The position numbers and the translations under genes were made by a program. A stretch of DNA of 64,000 bases from Chrysophaeum taylorii (lineage: Eukaryota > Sar > Pelagophyceae > Pelagomonadales > Pelagomonadaceae): NCBI GenBank assembly GCA_029834535.1, contig JAQMWT010000381.1:124001-188000 (forward strand), read 5' to 3'. Positions 19,194 through 29,507 of this stretch are shown piece after piece (within the stretch, counting starts at the first letter, position 1; the number at the start of each line of letters is the position of its first letter). The notes beneath the pieces were generated by a model that was not told the DNA's origin, did no database searches, and saw only the letters and a list, made by a program, of their open reading frames with translations.

Positions 19194-21380
19194 ATGCTTC
19201 GGCGCGACATCGCGCTCGTCGCCATCACCGCCGCCGTCGCGCTGAGCGTCGTCGCGCACATGTGCTTCTCGGAGGAATCCACGAACCCTGTGCTTATCGC
19301 ACTCGTGCAGAGCGCGCGCTTCATCGAGACGAGAAGAAAAGAGCCTGTGATGACGATGATGATGATGATGCCTCCGCGCACGGCTCTCCCGCCGCAGCAG
19401 CCCAACGAGATCATCATCACCCCTTCGGAAAAGTCCGAAGGAAAGCAGCACAACCAAGTAGCAGCAGCCACTGGTGGTGGTGGTGGTCCTCCTTCCCAAG
19501 CGGTGCGCCGCAAGCACGAGGCGTTGGTCGAGGCGTGCCGGCCGGAGGGCCTCGCCAAGGACGCGAACATGACCGATTACGCGGCGTTGATGCGCGCGCG
19601 GTTCGCCGAGGCGGCGAAAAAGGGGAACGCCGCGAAAAACACCCGAAAGTGTCGCGGCGATAGATTGTTCGCGGTGAGTCCGCGCAAGGACTTCAACGGG
19701 TTTGTCGCGCAGGAGCTCGTGGAACTCGGCCTGTGTCGGGCGAGGGACGTCTACAGCACCGGGGTCGACTTTTATTTGGGGGAGCAGTTCGACTCGGACA
19801 ACGCCCCGCCCGACGACTGGGCGCGGCACTTTTCGCCCTTTTTCAACGAAGGATCGGTCGTCGGCTCGATGCCGGGGTTGATGAGGATGTTCGGGTCGAA
19901 GGACGCGTACGCGATGATTTGGTGGCGCTGTAAGGACTTGCGAAAAAAAATCGACCGCCAGGACGCAACAACAACAACGAAAGCACCCCTTTGCTCCAAA
20001 TTGTGGCTGCCTTCCTTCAACGTCAACGGCGAAGAGCGCAAATTCAAGGAGGCCTTCCGCAAGCGGAAGATCAGCGCAGAGGACGTGCCCAACTTTGACC
20101 AACTGTTCGAGATTCTGTCGAGGTCGAAGAAGAAACTGCCGTCGTATTGGATCGTCAAGCCCCAGAGGAACACCTACGAGTCGCGCGGCATGCACTTAAC
20201 CAAGCTCGCGGCGCGCGACGTGGCGAGCAAGCAGGCGCTCCTGCGGTGGGTGGAAAGGAGCGTGATGGACAAGACGTGCTCGACAAACTACGAAAAATTC
20301 CGATGCGATCGGCGCAAGATGAGCTTCCAATATTACGTCGACGAACCACTTTTGATAAAAGGTCACAAGTTCGACGTGCGATTGTGGCTCGTTATCACGT
20401 CGATCGACCCGCTCCGGGTCTTCGTCACGCGCCACGCGTATCCAAAAATTGCGTCGCGGGCGTTCGACCTCGACGACCTGGGCGACCAGTGCCGGCACAT
20501 CAGGATGTTGATGGATCCCCACTGCGACACGAATCCCGACGAGTTTCTGGCGACGTTCGAAAACAGCGCGTACCCGAAGACGACGGCGAGCCCCGTCTTC
20601 TTCCGCGCCGTCAACGACTCGTGGGTGGACGCGGAAGCGTGGTGGCACGAAACCGTCTGGCCGGCCGTCGAGTCCGCATTCACAAAAATATTCATGCTCG
20701 TCCGCCCGAGTCTGCTCAAGCTCGAGAAGGCCGCCGAAAGTCGAGAGCTCGAAGAGTACGGCACCGAGCGACACCGCGCGCACCGCAGGTTTGGGTTGCT
20801 CTCGCCCGATCTCGCGATCGACAAACACGGTCGCCCGTTCGTCGAGGAGATCAACACGAACGGCATGATCATGGGCACGCATTTGCGCGACGGCGGCCTC
20901 AACGACCTCTTCACCGACGACGGTTACCTGCGCCACCTCTTTATGTTACTCGGGGCGAACGGCCACCCGGACCAAGTTCGGTACAACGCGTCTCTCGAGG
21001 CCGCGATCGACGCGTTTTGCGACGCCCGCCACGAACCCTGCTCCGACGCCCACAAGGGCCACCTCCGCCTCTCCGTTCACGAAGAGGCCCACGCCGGGCC
21101 TCACTGGTACCGGCTCTACCCGCCGATCCCGTGCTTCGGGGCCTCCTGCGCCGCAACAACCGAGGAGGAGGAGGAGGAGGACGGCGGCGCGTCGTGGTGG
21201 CCCCAGCAAGCGCGCGTCACGGGGGAGATGCGCCGCGCCATGCAGGAAACCCCGCTCGACGTCCTGTTGCGGGAATTCCAACAGAATACGGACACCTCCA
21301 AGATCCACGGCGTCCCGCAAGTCCCGGGCCACGGCCGCTGGGCTCCTCGCACCTACGCGGGCTTATCCGCGTCGCCCTGA
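19194..21380 (+). CDS. Tubulin-tyrosine-ligase-like (TTL) enzyme with N-terminal membrane anchor
   Basis: A 728-residue protein from the ATG at 19194 (759 from 19101). The first 20 residues include ALVAITAAVALSVVAHMCF, a signal anchor, followed by a low-complexity stem. The TTL/ATP-grasp core spans about residues 250-590: SYWIVKPQRNTYESRGMHL for ATP binding, a KFDVRLWLVITSIDPLRVFV strand, and DLAIDKHGRPFVEEINTNG, which holds the Mg-binding E and N. These enzymes ligate amino acids to carboxyl side chains or tails. A type II membrane form would place the active site in the secretory lumen, away from tubulin, so another protein or glycoprotein substrate is possible. The C-terminal 130 residues are extra, with an acidic run. 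Confidence 0.82.
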   Translation: MLRRDIALVAITAAVALSVVAHMCFSEESTNPVLIALVQSARFIETRRKEPVMTMMMMMPPRTALPPQQPNEIIITPSEKSEGKQHNQVAAATGGGGGPPSQAVRRKHEALVEACRPEGLAKDANMTDYAALMRARFAEAAKKGNAAKNTRKCRGDRLFAVSPRKDFNGFVAQELVELGLCRARDVYSTGVDFYLGEQFDSDNAPPDDWARHFSPFFNEGSVVGSMPGLMRMFGSKDAYAMIWWRCKDLRKKIDRQDATTTTKAPLCSKLWLPSFNVNGEERKFKEAFRKRKISAEDVPNFDQLFEILSRSKKKLPSYWIVKPQRNTYESRGMHLTKLAARDVASKQALLRWVERSVMDKTCSTNYEKFRCDRRKMSFQYYVDEPLLIKGHKFDVRLWLVITSIDPLRVFVTRHAYPKIASRAFDLDDLGDQCRHIRMLMDPHCDTNPDEFLATFENSAYPKTTASPVFFRAVNDSWVDAEAWWHETVWPAVESAFTKIFMLVRPSLLKLEKAAESRELEEYGTERHRAHRRFGLLSPDLAIDKHGRPFVEEINTNGMIMGTHLRDGGLNDLFTDDGYLRHLFMLLGANGHPDQVRYNASLEAAIDAFCDARHEPCSDAHKGHLRLSVHEEAHAGPHWYRLYPPIPCFGASCAATTEEEEEEDGGASWWPQQARVTGEMRRAMQETPLDVLLREFQQNTDTSKIHGVPQVPGHGRWAPRTYAGLSASP

Positions 21381-21408
21381 CAAACAACACACGACTAGAA
21401 GACTACTA

Positions 21409-22317
21409 CTACGAGGGGTCCTCCTCTCTCAAGTCGATTTTCTCCGGAGGATCGCGGCGGGCGACCTTGTCCCGAAACATGTGATGCGCATCTTGCCACG
21501 CAGTCTGGAAGGCGTCGGGTTTGGAGGCGCGCTTGAGTCTCCCTTGGAGGTTGGCCGTGTCGATATCAGTCTCGATGACGAGGCGCGGCTGGTTTTCTTC
21601 GAAGACGCGAGACCACCATACGACGACGTCGCGCGCGGGCGGCCTCTTGCGGAGCGTGAGGCGGACGCACTTGCGAGATTGGAGCGACGAGGGGGCGTCC
21701 TCGAGCTCCCAGTCCAACTCGCGAAGATCGGCGGCGTGGTCGTCGTTGTCGGCGAGGCGAAAGCTGGGTCGCGCGTCGTTTTCGCACCAGACGTCGTACG
21801 CGAGATTCGCAGCGAACGTTTCGATCGACAACACGCAACAGCGTCCACTGAGCGACACCCGCGGCCTCGCCTCGGCCGCGCGTGTTGCCGTCGTCGCAAA
21901 ACGCACCGTCACGTCCTCCGCAGTCTGCGTCCACGCGAACAACGGCGACCCGTCCGGGCGTCGACCGATCGAACCGTCCAGCGCCTCGTCGACGCGCCCG
22001 AACCGCGGCGCGAGCGGCGCTTCGGTTTTTGTCGGGCGCCGCTCGGCCTCGAGCCGCCGCCGCGCCTCGTCCTCGTAGTAAACTTTTTCTTCCTCTTCGT
22101 CCGACACCTCGAGCTTGTCCCATCGCGAGTAGTCGAGACGACTGTCGCGGGGTTTTCTTTCGAGACGACTGTCGCGGGGTTTTCTTTCGACACGCCAGCC
22201 CTCCGTGCCGACGACGACCTTCGACCCTTCGTCGAGCCTCGTCACGCGCGGACGCGCGGGGAGTTCGTCGTCGTCGTCGTCGTCGCCAATGTGTGCGAAC
22301 CGCGAATAGTCAACCAT
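21409..22317 (-). CDS. CS-domain (p23/NudC-like) protein
   Basis: A 302-residue protein whose start was chosen as MVDYSRFAHIGDDDDDD, because the longer upstream frame has no conserved character. The N-terminal half is charged and contains DYSR twice. The CS domain covers about residues 140-250: PLFAWTQTAEDVTVRF opens it, RCCVLSIE follows, and VRLTLRKRPP...WWSRVF closes it. It ends in LVIETDIDTANL, a typical linker to a Hsp90-interacting CS fold. A co-chaperone role is inferred from the family. A 27-bp exact duplication inside the gene doubles the nine residues ERKPRDSRL. Confidence 0.75.
   Translation of the reverse strand: MVDYSRFAHIGDDDDDDELPARPRVTRLDEGSKVVVGTEGWRVERKPRDSRLERKPRDSRLDYSRWDKLEVSDEEEEKVYYEDEARRRLEAERRPTKTEAPLAPRFGRVDEALDGSIGRRPDGSPLFAWTQTAEDVTVRFATTATRAAEARPRVSLSGRCCVLSIETFAANLAYDVWCENDARPSFRLADNDDHAADLRELDWELEDAPSSLQSRKCVRLTLRKRPPARDVVVWWSRVFEENQPRLVIETDIDTANLQGRLKRASKPDAFQTAWQDAHHMFRDKVARRDPPEKIDLREEDPS
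22134..22187. repeat. 27-bp exact tandem duplication inside the CS-domain gene
   Basis: Two identical 27-bp units (22134-22160 and 22161-22187) in phase with the codons, doubling nine residues. Perfect identity suggests a recent event. Confidence 0.9.
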
Positions 22318-22640
22318 CGTTCTCAACGGAAGAGAATGAATGAATGAATGGGCCACTTTCGTCATAGGATATCGCCCGCCGTCAGGATATCTGCAGGCGT
22401 CATAACAATAACGATCCTCGGATTTACGATGGCATGGCCCCGCCAAGAGCGGGGATCCCCTGCCACCGCACGCTGCGAAGGGTGCCACCGTAGCCGCTGG
22501 CAGACCAGGTAGGGTCTGTGGCGGCGGCGGCGGCGGCGACGGCGGCGACGGCGATAATTAAAGTCACGACGACGCAGACAACAACGACGACGACGACCAA
22601 GACGACCAAGACGAGGAAGCAACAGCAAAAGAGCGCTGGA

Positions 22641-25067
22641 ATGAACAAATACGAGCTGGTCGGCGTCGTGGGGGAAGGGGCCTACGGCATTGTCCTCAAG
22701 TGTCGGAACAAGGACACGGGCGAGACCGTCGCCATCAAAAAGTTCAAGGAGTCGGAGGACGACGAGGAGAACGTCAGGAAGACGATGGTCCGAGAGGTCA
22801 AAATCCTTCGGATGCTCAAGCATCCCAACATCGTCAACCTCAAGGAGGCCTTTCGGCGCAAGGGCAAACTCTATTTGGTGTTTGAGTTCGTCTCGAAGAA
22901 TCTTTTGGAGGTCCTCGAGACGAACCCAAACGGCGTCGGCTCGGAGTCGATGCAGCGCTACATGCTCCAGCTGTGTTTGGCCATCGATTGCTGCCACTCC
23001 CAGCACGTCATCCATCGCGACATCAAGCCCGAAAACTTGCTCATCAATCTCCGGGAGAAACAGCTCAAGCTCTGCGACTTTGGCTTCGCGCGCACTTGCA
23101 CGGCCAACACCGACCTTAGCGACTACGTCGCGACGCGGTGGTACAGAGCACCAGAACTTTTGCTGGGATCGACAACTTATGAAAAGTCGGTCGACATCTT
23201 CGCAATGGGCTGCATCATGGGCGAGCTTGCCGACGGACAGCCTCTCTTCCCCGGCGAGAGCGAGATCGACCAACTCTACATCATCCAGCGCGTGCTCGGC
23301 CCGCTCACGCCGCAACAGAACGAACTATTTTTGCGCAACCCCCGCTTCGTGGGGTTGAAGTTTCCAGACATGTCGAGACCAGAGACGCTTCAGAAAAAAT
23401 ATGTCGGCAAGCTCCCCAAGTTGGCCCTCGTCTTTCTCAAGTCGCTGCTCCACATGGAGCCGTCGGCCCGCGCGACGAGCCGCGAGTGCCTCGACAACGC
23501 CTACTTTGACGATATCAGACACGAGTACCCTGCCCTCTCGAGCCGCGTCGTGTCGGCGTCGCGGTCTACGAGAACCACTACGACTCCCGACCACCGCGGA
23601 ACCGACGGCGCCGGAGACGGGGCCTCGCACGCTCCCGACCTCCAGATCCCGATAATCTCCGCGTCCAACAAAGGAGGACGAGATCAACAGCAGCAACAAC
23701 AACAACAACAACAACAAAATGGCGCGCTCCTGCGCCAGGACAGGCCATCCCTTCCGGGAGAGGCCGCGAGCATCGGTGGCTCGTCGAATCGCTCGGGATT
23801 GCGATCCGAAAAGCACCAAGGCGACACCGTCGCGAATTCATCGACGCGGGACGACGACATCCCCCACATCTCCTCCTCATCTTCTTCAAGCCATCGAGCG
23901 GCGCACGGGAGCGGGTCGAAGGAGACGTCGTCGCGGAACAGAGACCACGGCCTTGACGGGAACCGCGGGTCGACGCCGGCGCCCGACGAGCGTGCGACGC
24001 CGACGCCGCCGAGCTTACTGCCGCCCGACCGGCTCGGCCGGTTCAATAAACACTCTCGGAACGTCCTGCCCAGTAGTGGCCAGGAACTCCCTCACGCTGC
24101 CGAGGCCAAGGAAAATCCTGACGTGCACATGGCCGAGGCCGCGGGCGTCCCGGAGGACAAGCCCAGCGCACCAAGCAGCTCCGCTGCCAAGAATTGGAGT
24201 CCGCTCGACGCGCGCCGACCTCACAAACAAAAGCGACGCGACAAGGGGCTGCGCGCCGACCGACCCTCGCTCGAGCGCGGCAGTCTGGTACCAGACAGCA
24301 GCCCATCGCGGCCGCCCGCCAATGCAGCCGCCGCCGCCGCTGCTGGCGGCAAGAATTCCTCGGTGCTCGGCTGTCCGCTGAGCGAGCGGCGCGAGACTAA
24401 GGGCGGGCGACCTCGGTCATCGCGCGCCGAGGACGAGTTTGGACCGCCCACCAAGCCCAAGTCGCGCATGGGGCGTGAGCGGGGCGCTCTTGCGAGCCTC
24501 CAGCCGGTCCACGGCGCGACAGGTACCTCGTCAGGGCCTCCCGAGGAGCCGTTTGGTGGCGACAAAATGGAGGATGCCGACGAGAAGCCCGACTTCAAGC
24601 CGGACTTCAAGGCCGATCTCAAGACACTCGACACCCCCGCGTTGAGCCTCCCGCGCAACGGGAAGGGCGTCCAGCCGATCGGCGTTGGAAAGCGTAAGAA
24701 GATGCGGAGAGACACGACGCAGCACGTCGAGCGAAAACCCCCCGACTTTAAGGAGGAGCTCCAGCGAGAGCAGGAGCGAGAGTTTCAGCGCGAGCGCGAG
24801 CAGAAACGCGAGAACGAGATTCGCGAGCTTCGCGAGTTCTCGTCTAAGCTGCCCGCCAAGCTCCAAGAGAAACTGAACGACGGTTTCAACACCGCCGACG
24901 TTAGAAATAGTCAGTTCTCGTTTGGCGAAACCTTTAGCCGAGGTGAGCGCCGACGCATTGGGACCGACCAAGAGCGAGAGTACGCCGAGGGCGCACGCCA
25001 CGACCGCCTCATGCTCGAACAGATGGACCCCGCCAATTTTAGACTACAACAAAGAGAATCCAAGTAG
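22641..25067 (+). CDS. CDKL-family protein kinase
   Basis: A single-exon gene of 808 residues, with the start at MNKYELVGVVGEGAYG. The kinase domain spans about residues 4-290: glycine loop GEGAYGIV, catalytic lysine AIKKFK, the CDKL-typical acidic insert ESEDDEENVRKT, HRDIKPENLL, DFG and APE in VATRWYRAPELLLG. The activation loop reads TDLSDY, while CDKL relatives carry T-x-Y. The long tail holds a polyQ run, a poly-Ala run and a Glu/Arg coiled coil (EELQREQEREFQREREQ). CDKL kinases regulate ciliary length, so a flagellated stage is plausible (inference). Confidence 0.9.
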   Translation: MNKYELVGVVGEGAYGIVLKCRNKDTGETVAIKKFKESEDDEENVRKTMVREVKILRMLKHPNIVNLKEAFRRKGKLYLVFEFVSKNLLEVLETNPNGVGSESMQRYMLQLCLAIDCCHSQHVIHRDIKPENLLINLREKQLKLCDFGFARTCTANTDLSDYVATRWYRAPELLLGSTTYEKSVDIFAMGCIMGELADGQPLFPGESEIDQLYIIQRVLGPLTPQQNELFLRNPRFVGLKFPDMSRPETLQKKYVGKLPKLALVFLKSLLHMEPSARATSRECLDNAYFDDIRHEYPALSSRVVSASRSTRTTTTPDHRGTDGAGDGASHAPDLQIPIISASNKGGRDQQQQQQQQQQQNGALLRQDRPSLPGEAASIGGSSNRSGLRSEKHQGDTVANSSTRDDDIPHISSSSSSSHRAAHGSGSKETSSRNRDHGLDGNRGSTPAPDERATPTPPSLLPPDRLGRFNKHSRNVLPSSGQELPHAAEAKENPDVHMAEAAGVPEDKPSAPSSSAAKNWSPLDARRPHKQKRRDKGLRADRPSLERGSLVPDSSPSRPPANAAAAAAAGGKNSSVLGCPLSERRETKGGRPRSSRAEDEFGPPTKPKSRMGRERGALASLQPVHGATGTSSGPPEEPFGGDKMEDADEKPDFKPDFKADLKTLDTPALSLPRNGKGVQPIGVGKRKKMRRDTTQHVERKPPDFKEELQREQEREFQREREQKRENEIRELREFSSKLPAKLQEKLNDGFNTADVRNSQFSFGETFSRGERRRIGTDQEREYAEGARHDRLMLEQMDPANFRLQQRESK

Positions 25068-27040
25068 GCCGACTTTCCCCACCTACAAAAATATGGATCT
25101 CCGCAACTCGCCTTTCGATCGAAGACTCTTCTCGAGAACGCCTATTCGGGAAGCGCCGCCGCACGTCTCGGCGCAGCCCTTATGTTGTCTCCATGGATGT
25201 TGATGGGCCCGAAGATGACAGGCAGACAACATCTAATAATATGTAGACTCGAGAAGGAGGAGGATGGGGTATTCCTGGGGGATCTCAGGGCGCTTGGGGG
25301 TGTCGCGCTCCGAGCTGGTCGACTTTATGTAGTTAGGCACCTGCGAGCGCCGTGGCGAAGCAAGCATATTCGCGTTCCGTTCAAAAGAACAACAAGGGCC
25401 CAAGTCACGTTCCGCATGGTCGGGGTTTTTGTCACGGACTTGGAGGAAGGAAGCATCATTTTTATTCTCAATGTCGACATCGAGATTGTTGGGGAAGTAG
25501 CGAGGACTGAAAAGCGATGCGTAGGCGGCAGCTCGAGTCTCACATATGGTTTGTTTGGTTTTGTAGTGCCGGCGGTAAGAAATACGAAATAAAGCGCCAT
25601 TGCCCAGACATCGACATTGAGCTTTTCGAGGGAGAGAGGCGCACAACACGAAGGAAAAGGAAAAAGAAGGAGAGTCGGTGAGAGAGTGCGGGGAGGATCC
25701 GCGGTTTGGCCCTCAAAAACCTTATGCAACATAACGTCGAACGGAGTGGTCGCGAAGGTGATGTCACCTCGCGCGCTCACCGCGTCCAAAGATGGTGAGA
25801 GTGAGGGCGGCTTCGTCTTGGGCATGTCCGTCCACATGTCTTGACTCTTGCGACTCACGCGCTGGGTTTATTATATTCTTGAGGTGTGGAGTCAACATTG
25901 TCCCTGTTCCATGAAAACGAAGTCCAGTGCGGAACGCCACGGTCTAAATGTGGTGGCGACGTGCGAGTGGCGGTGCCTGGGCACAAGTGGCGATTCGAGT
26001 GGCAGCGCTGCATGCCGAGTAGCGACTATTAGAATCGAGCGCACCTCGACGGACGGCACCATCATTGACCCCCCGTAACAAACACCACACACAACGGAAC
26101 TACAGTAAAGTTTACTGATAACGCGTCAGACACACAAACTGAATCCATTTTGACACTCCCCGCCCATTCGACGTATAATTCATATCTTTAAGCAAGCCGG
26201 TCTCGAGCGCAAGATCGCCCACCTCGACAAGAACCGCCGTTGGGCCACAGGTAAGCATACCAAAGCCAGGACCCTCGCTCAGCAAGAGGAGAGAGGAGCT
26301 CAATCGAGCTTGGCGCGGAATTACATTTCAAATACAAGATGCTCGAAGCTTGGTTCCGCCTCCTCCCTCACGGAGACAGCCAAACTTAAGCTGCCCTCAT
26401 GGAGCGTGATGCGTCGGACCAAGGATTGATCGCTCAGTGCCAATGCTCCGAAGAAGAGGACGTGGCCGGCGACGAAGAGGCTCGTCAGTCTAAAATTTGA
26501 GCCTGGCTCTAGTAGGCTATATAGAGACTCTGGGAGTCTCTGGTGCCAGCGCATTGGTCGCGAGGACAAGAGCGGCGATTTCGCCCCGCGCCGCCCCTCG
26601 GGTCCTCGACAGGAGTGGCGAAGCGGTGTGGCGACCGCCTCTCGGGGAGTCGCTGACGCAAATCTGGGGTGGCAATCTCGCTCCACCCATTTGCATTCCA
26701 CACTCCCAGAGTCATGACAGAGGATTGCGACTCGCCCACCTAGACACATTGCATTATGGCTTTAAACAACAATTTACATAGCCTGAGTCGCGGAAACTAC
26801 GGGTAGACTGCACCGATATTCGTTCGTTGCCTTCCATTAATTCTTACAAACTTAATCGCCACACTTGTGTGCATGGGGGAATAATCTTTTCACCGGTTAG
26901 CAAAACGACCATGATCAAACGGGAAAAACCGGAATTATTAACCGGATGAACTCTCCTTCGACGGCTGTCTGCTCTCACGAAACTGTTCGTTCGAGTTCGA
27001 GTCGCGCACCCTCAGTGGGTTGCAGGGGCTCAAGGGCGGG

Positions 27041-27107
27041 GGGGCTCAGGCTTGGGGGGGGAGGGGCGAACGCGCAAGTTTTGTGCCCGGGGGGGGGGTC
27101 TGCGACC
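27041..27107. repeat. G-rich block with several G runs
   Basis: Four or more runs of at least four G within 70 bp, including runs of eight and nine or more. This pattern could fold as a G-quadruplex on the plus strand. It has no coding context. Confidence 0.7.
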
Positions 27108-27496
27108 CCCCAAAGCAAAAGATTCGTGCTATGGTGAGGGGGGTCCGACCGCCGCGCGCGCCCGCTACATAGAAGAGGCCTTAAAACGATGCTTGCCTGC
27201 CTTGTTCGCCAGGCGGCGCCGAGGCGGCCAGCAGAGCTATAGATCTACGGACGGCCACGGACTGTGGGCCGGCGACTCGGCCGGAGGGAGCGCCTCTGCT
27301 TGCCTCGCGCTCATTGCGCGCACAGGCGTTGGAGAATCGGACCAGAGGGAGCGCGGCTGCAGGAAGATCACTGTGCTTTAGCAAAACGCGAGACTCCGAA
27401 CCATAAAACTTGACGAAATATTGTATGCGTCCTGTCCTGTCCTGTCCTTGAGACCACGACGACAACGACAACGACAACGAACCGCCCCCGGTGAAC

Positions 27497-27718
27497 ATGG
27501 ACAATGCCAACGAGCCGAACTCCGTTGACGAGCCCGCCCTCGAGGAGGAGGAGGAGGAGGAGGAGAGCTTCGCGACTCGCTCCCGAGGAGTACCTCCGCG
27601 ACTACCTCACGGACCTCTTAGACTTCGCATTCTACCGCGAGGCCGCCACATTCCGTACGACCCATTCAGCGTCGCTACACACACCCCAGTTAATTTATTT
27701 TCCTCTTCGAAACTGTAG
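27497..27718 (+). pseudogene. Possible short acidic gene broken in a GAG repeat
   Basis: A frame starts at ATG 27497 with MDNANEPNSVDEPALEEEEE. The neighbouring frame downstream of the GAG run carries the more protein-like LAPEEYLRDYLTDLLDFAFY. A change in the GAG-repeat length would shift one into the other. This is either a broken gene or coincidence; no family is known. Confidence 0.3.
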
Positions 27719-28112
27719 CCTGAAACATTGTAGCGCCCTTTGGTGCTGCAGTGCCCGTTATCGGTTGGGGTCATAGAACCTCCAGCGCTATAGAAAAGGC
27801 CTAGGGGAGGGGAAAAGGGGAACCGGCCCCTCAGCGCTGCTAGACTTTCGTGCTGGGGGTGTTTTCGTCGTTTCTCGCGCCCAAAGCCCCCCCCCGGATA
27901 AAGAATAATCAATACGTGAAGCCCACCCCCTCCCCCAAATTCGCGGGCGCAAAAAATATGCTCTAAAGAAGATATTGGAGCCAGCCGGGGTCATTGTCAC
28001 CCACACGTCGTCGCCTGGTCGCGTTCGGCGGCCGGCCACATAATAATATATGCGCGTTATCTACGTATGCAAAAAAAATCGCAGGTCGGCGTCGTCGTCG
28101 TCGTCGTCGTCA

Positions 28113-29387
28113 TCAGATAAAGATGAGGACGAGGGCTGTCGGCACGACGCAGAGGCCGAAGGCGAAGAGAGAAAAGGCGAGGCGGCACTTAAGGGCGGAT
28201 TGGCGGGGATCGTCTTTGTAGAGGTAGTAGTAGATGCCGCCCGGCAAGATGTAGGAGATGGCGGTGGAACCGGTGGCGCCGACGAGCGACATGACGAGGG
28301 AGAGGCTCTTGACGGCCGAGGCGATAAGAAAGGAGAGAGCGAGGAAGGCGGCGGTAAAAACGAGGCGGGCTTTGGTGTTCTGGCGGATGTCAGGATGTCG
28401 GGATTCGAGGAGCGAGAAAACGCAGGCTCGGGAGGGGTGGCATTGTAGGGGATAGGAGAGCGAGACGAGGAAGGCGACAAAGACCCTCGCCGTCGCGACG
28501 ACGGGCGAGGCCGAATAGTTGGTGAGGATGTCTCCCTCGACATGCGTCCCGAAGGTGTCAAAGCCGGCCAAGCCGACGGCGAGGTAGACGCAGAACGCGA
28601 CGGAGATCGAGACTAGAATGACGGTGTCGATCCTGAGCCTCGTGGGCGAGGCGATCTCGTTGCAGACGGAGAACATGTTCTGATGGCAAGTGTAGCCATA
28701 GACGAAGACAGGGAGCGTTTTGGTCGCTCGGAGGCCGAGGTCGGCGACTCGGGACGAAGAGCCGCAGTTGTCGTCGTCGTCGCAGTCGTAGGATAATTGG
28801 AGGGCGATGATCATGATCGTGAGGTACGCGACAAAAGCCAAGGATAGACCCGACGTGAACTTGAGGCCGTCGAGTTTCTCGAGCGCGGAGAGGGGCGCGA
28901 CGACGAGAACGGCGAGAACGAGCCAGGGCTCGCGGCGCCGCCATATGCCGTGGTGAATGACGCGCGGCATCGAGTCCCCCACAACGATTAGGTAGGAGGT
29001 GGCGACCCCAAAGCACTTGAGGCCGATCGCGACGTCGATGAGAGAAGCGAACCGGGGAGCGGCGAGCTCGGCGACGGACCGGAAAGTGGCGGCGCCGTCG
29101 GGAACTTTCTCGGCGCATTGCGCGAGAAGGTGGAGTCCCAACGCCGAGAGGGCCCCGAAGACACCCAGCAACGCGATCCCCAGGCCGGACCCGACGTTGG
29201 CGAACGCGAGTGGGAGCCCGAGCATCCCCGAGCCCAGCACCGTGTTGGCGAGATTGAAGCTGCACGAGAGCAGCGACCCAGGGCGCTCGACCGAGGGCCC
29301 TTGTTTCGAGTTTTCGCTCGAGGAGGTCTCGAGGCTCGTCGTGTCGAACCCCGAGCCCCTGATCGGGGAGGCCGTCGGCATCATCAT
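28113..29387 (-). CDS. Amino acid/auxin permease family transporter (AAAP, SLC38/AVT-like)
   Basis: An intronless, 424-residue protein. After a Ser-rich cytosolic N-terminus comes the family hallmark FNLANTVLGSGMLGLPLAF, then about ten further hydrophobic spans. The conserved LPVFVYGYTCHQNMFSVCNE lies around residue 240 and the end is LVGATGSTAISYILPGGIYY. AAAP proteins move neutral amino acids with H+ or Na+ across plasma or vacuolar membranes. The layout most resembles the SLC38/AVT6 branch, but the substrate is not determinable. It is head to head with the SLC26-type gene. Confidence 0.9.
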   Translation of the reverse strand: MMMPTASPIRGSGFDTTSLETSSSENSKQGPSVERPGSLLSCSFNLANTVLGSGMLGLPLAFANVGSGLGIALLGVFGALSALGLHLLAQCAEKVPDGAATFRSVAELAAPRFASLIDVAIGLKCFGVATSYLIVVGDSMPRVIHHGIWRRREPWLVLAVLVVAPLSALEKLDGLKFTSGLSLAFVAYLTIMIIALQLSYDCDDDDNCGSSSRVADLGLRATKTLPVFVYGYTCHQNMFSVCNEIASPTRLRIDTVILVSISVAFCVYLAVGLAGFDTFGTHVEGDILTNYSASPVVATARVFVAFLVSLSYPLQCHPSRACVFSLLESRHPDIRQNTKARLVFTAAFLALSFLIASAVKSLSLVMSLVGATGSTAISYILPGGIYYYLYKDDPRQSALKCRLAFSLFAFGLCVVPTALVLIFI

Positions 29388-29507
29388 TTTGCCCCAAGCC
29401 CGAGAGGAGAAGGACCGTTATTTTTTTCGGGTGTTCGTTCGTTTTCGTTCGTTTTTGGTTGGTTCGTTCGTTCGTTCAACGGAACTAAAGTTTTGGTTGT
29501 TCCTGCG
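29388..29507. promoter_or_regulatory. Divergent promoter between two transporter genes
   Basis: 120 bp separate the ATGs of the AAAP and SLC26-type genes. It contains a T/G-rich run and repeated TTCGTTCG words (about 29440-29476). A shared promoter would co-express an amino-acid and an anion transporter; this is inference. Confidence 0.4.

Larger units (their letters stand above)
25068..28112. other. Gene-poor 3-kb interval
   Basis: Lies between the CDKL and amino-acid-transporter genes. Many short frames exist on both strands but none carries a recognisable domain. One short, possibly broken frame is listed at 27497-27718. There is a G-rich block at 27041-27107, a CCTGT pentamer run at 27427-27448 and a mixed C-rich/AT-rich stretch at 27880-27960. 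It may be decayed mobile DNA, but no transposase motif was seen. Confidence 0.5.

Noticed and set aside
25325-25858. Minus-strand frame with a kinase-like phrase (LNVDVWAMALYF)
   Set aside because: One loose phrase without any catalytic motif nearby; too weak for a kinase remnant.
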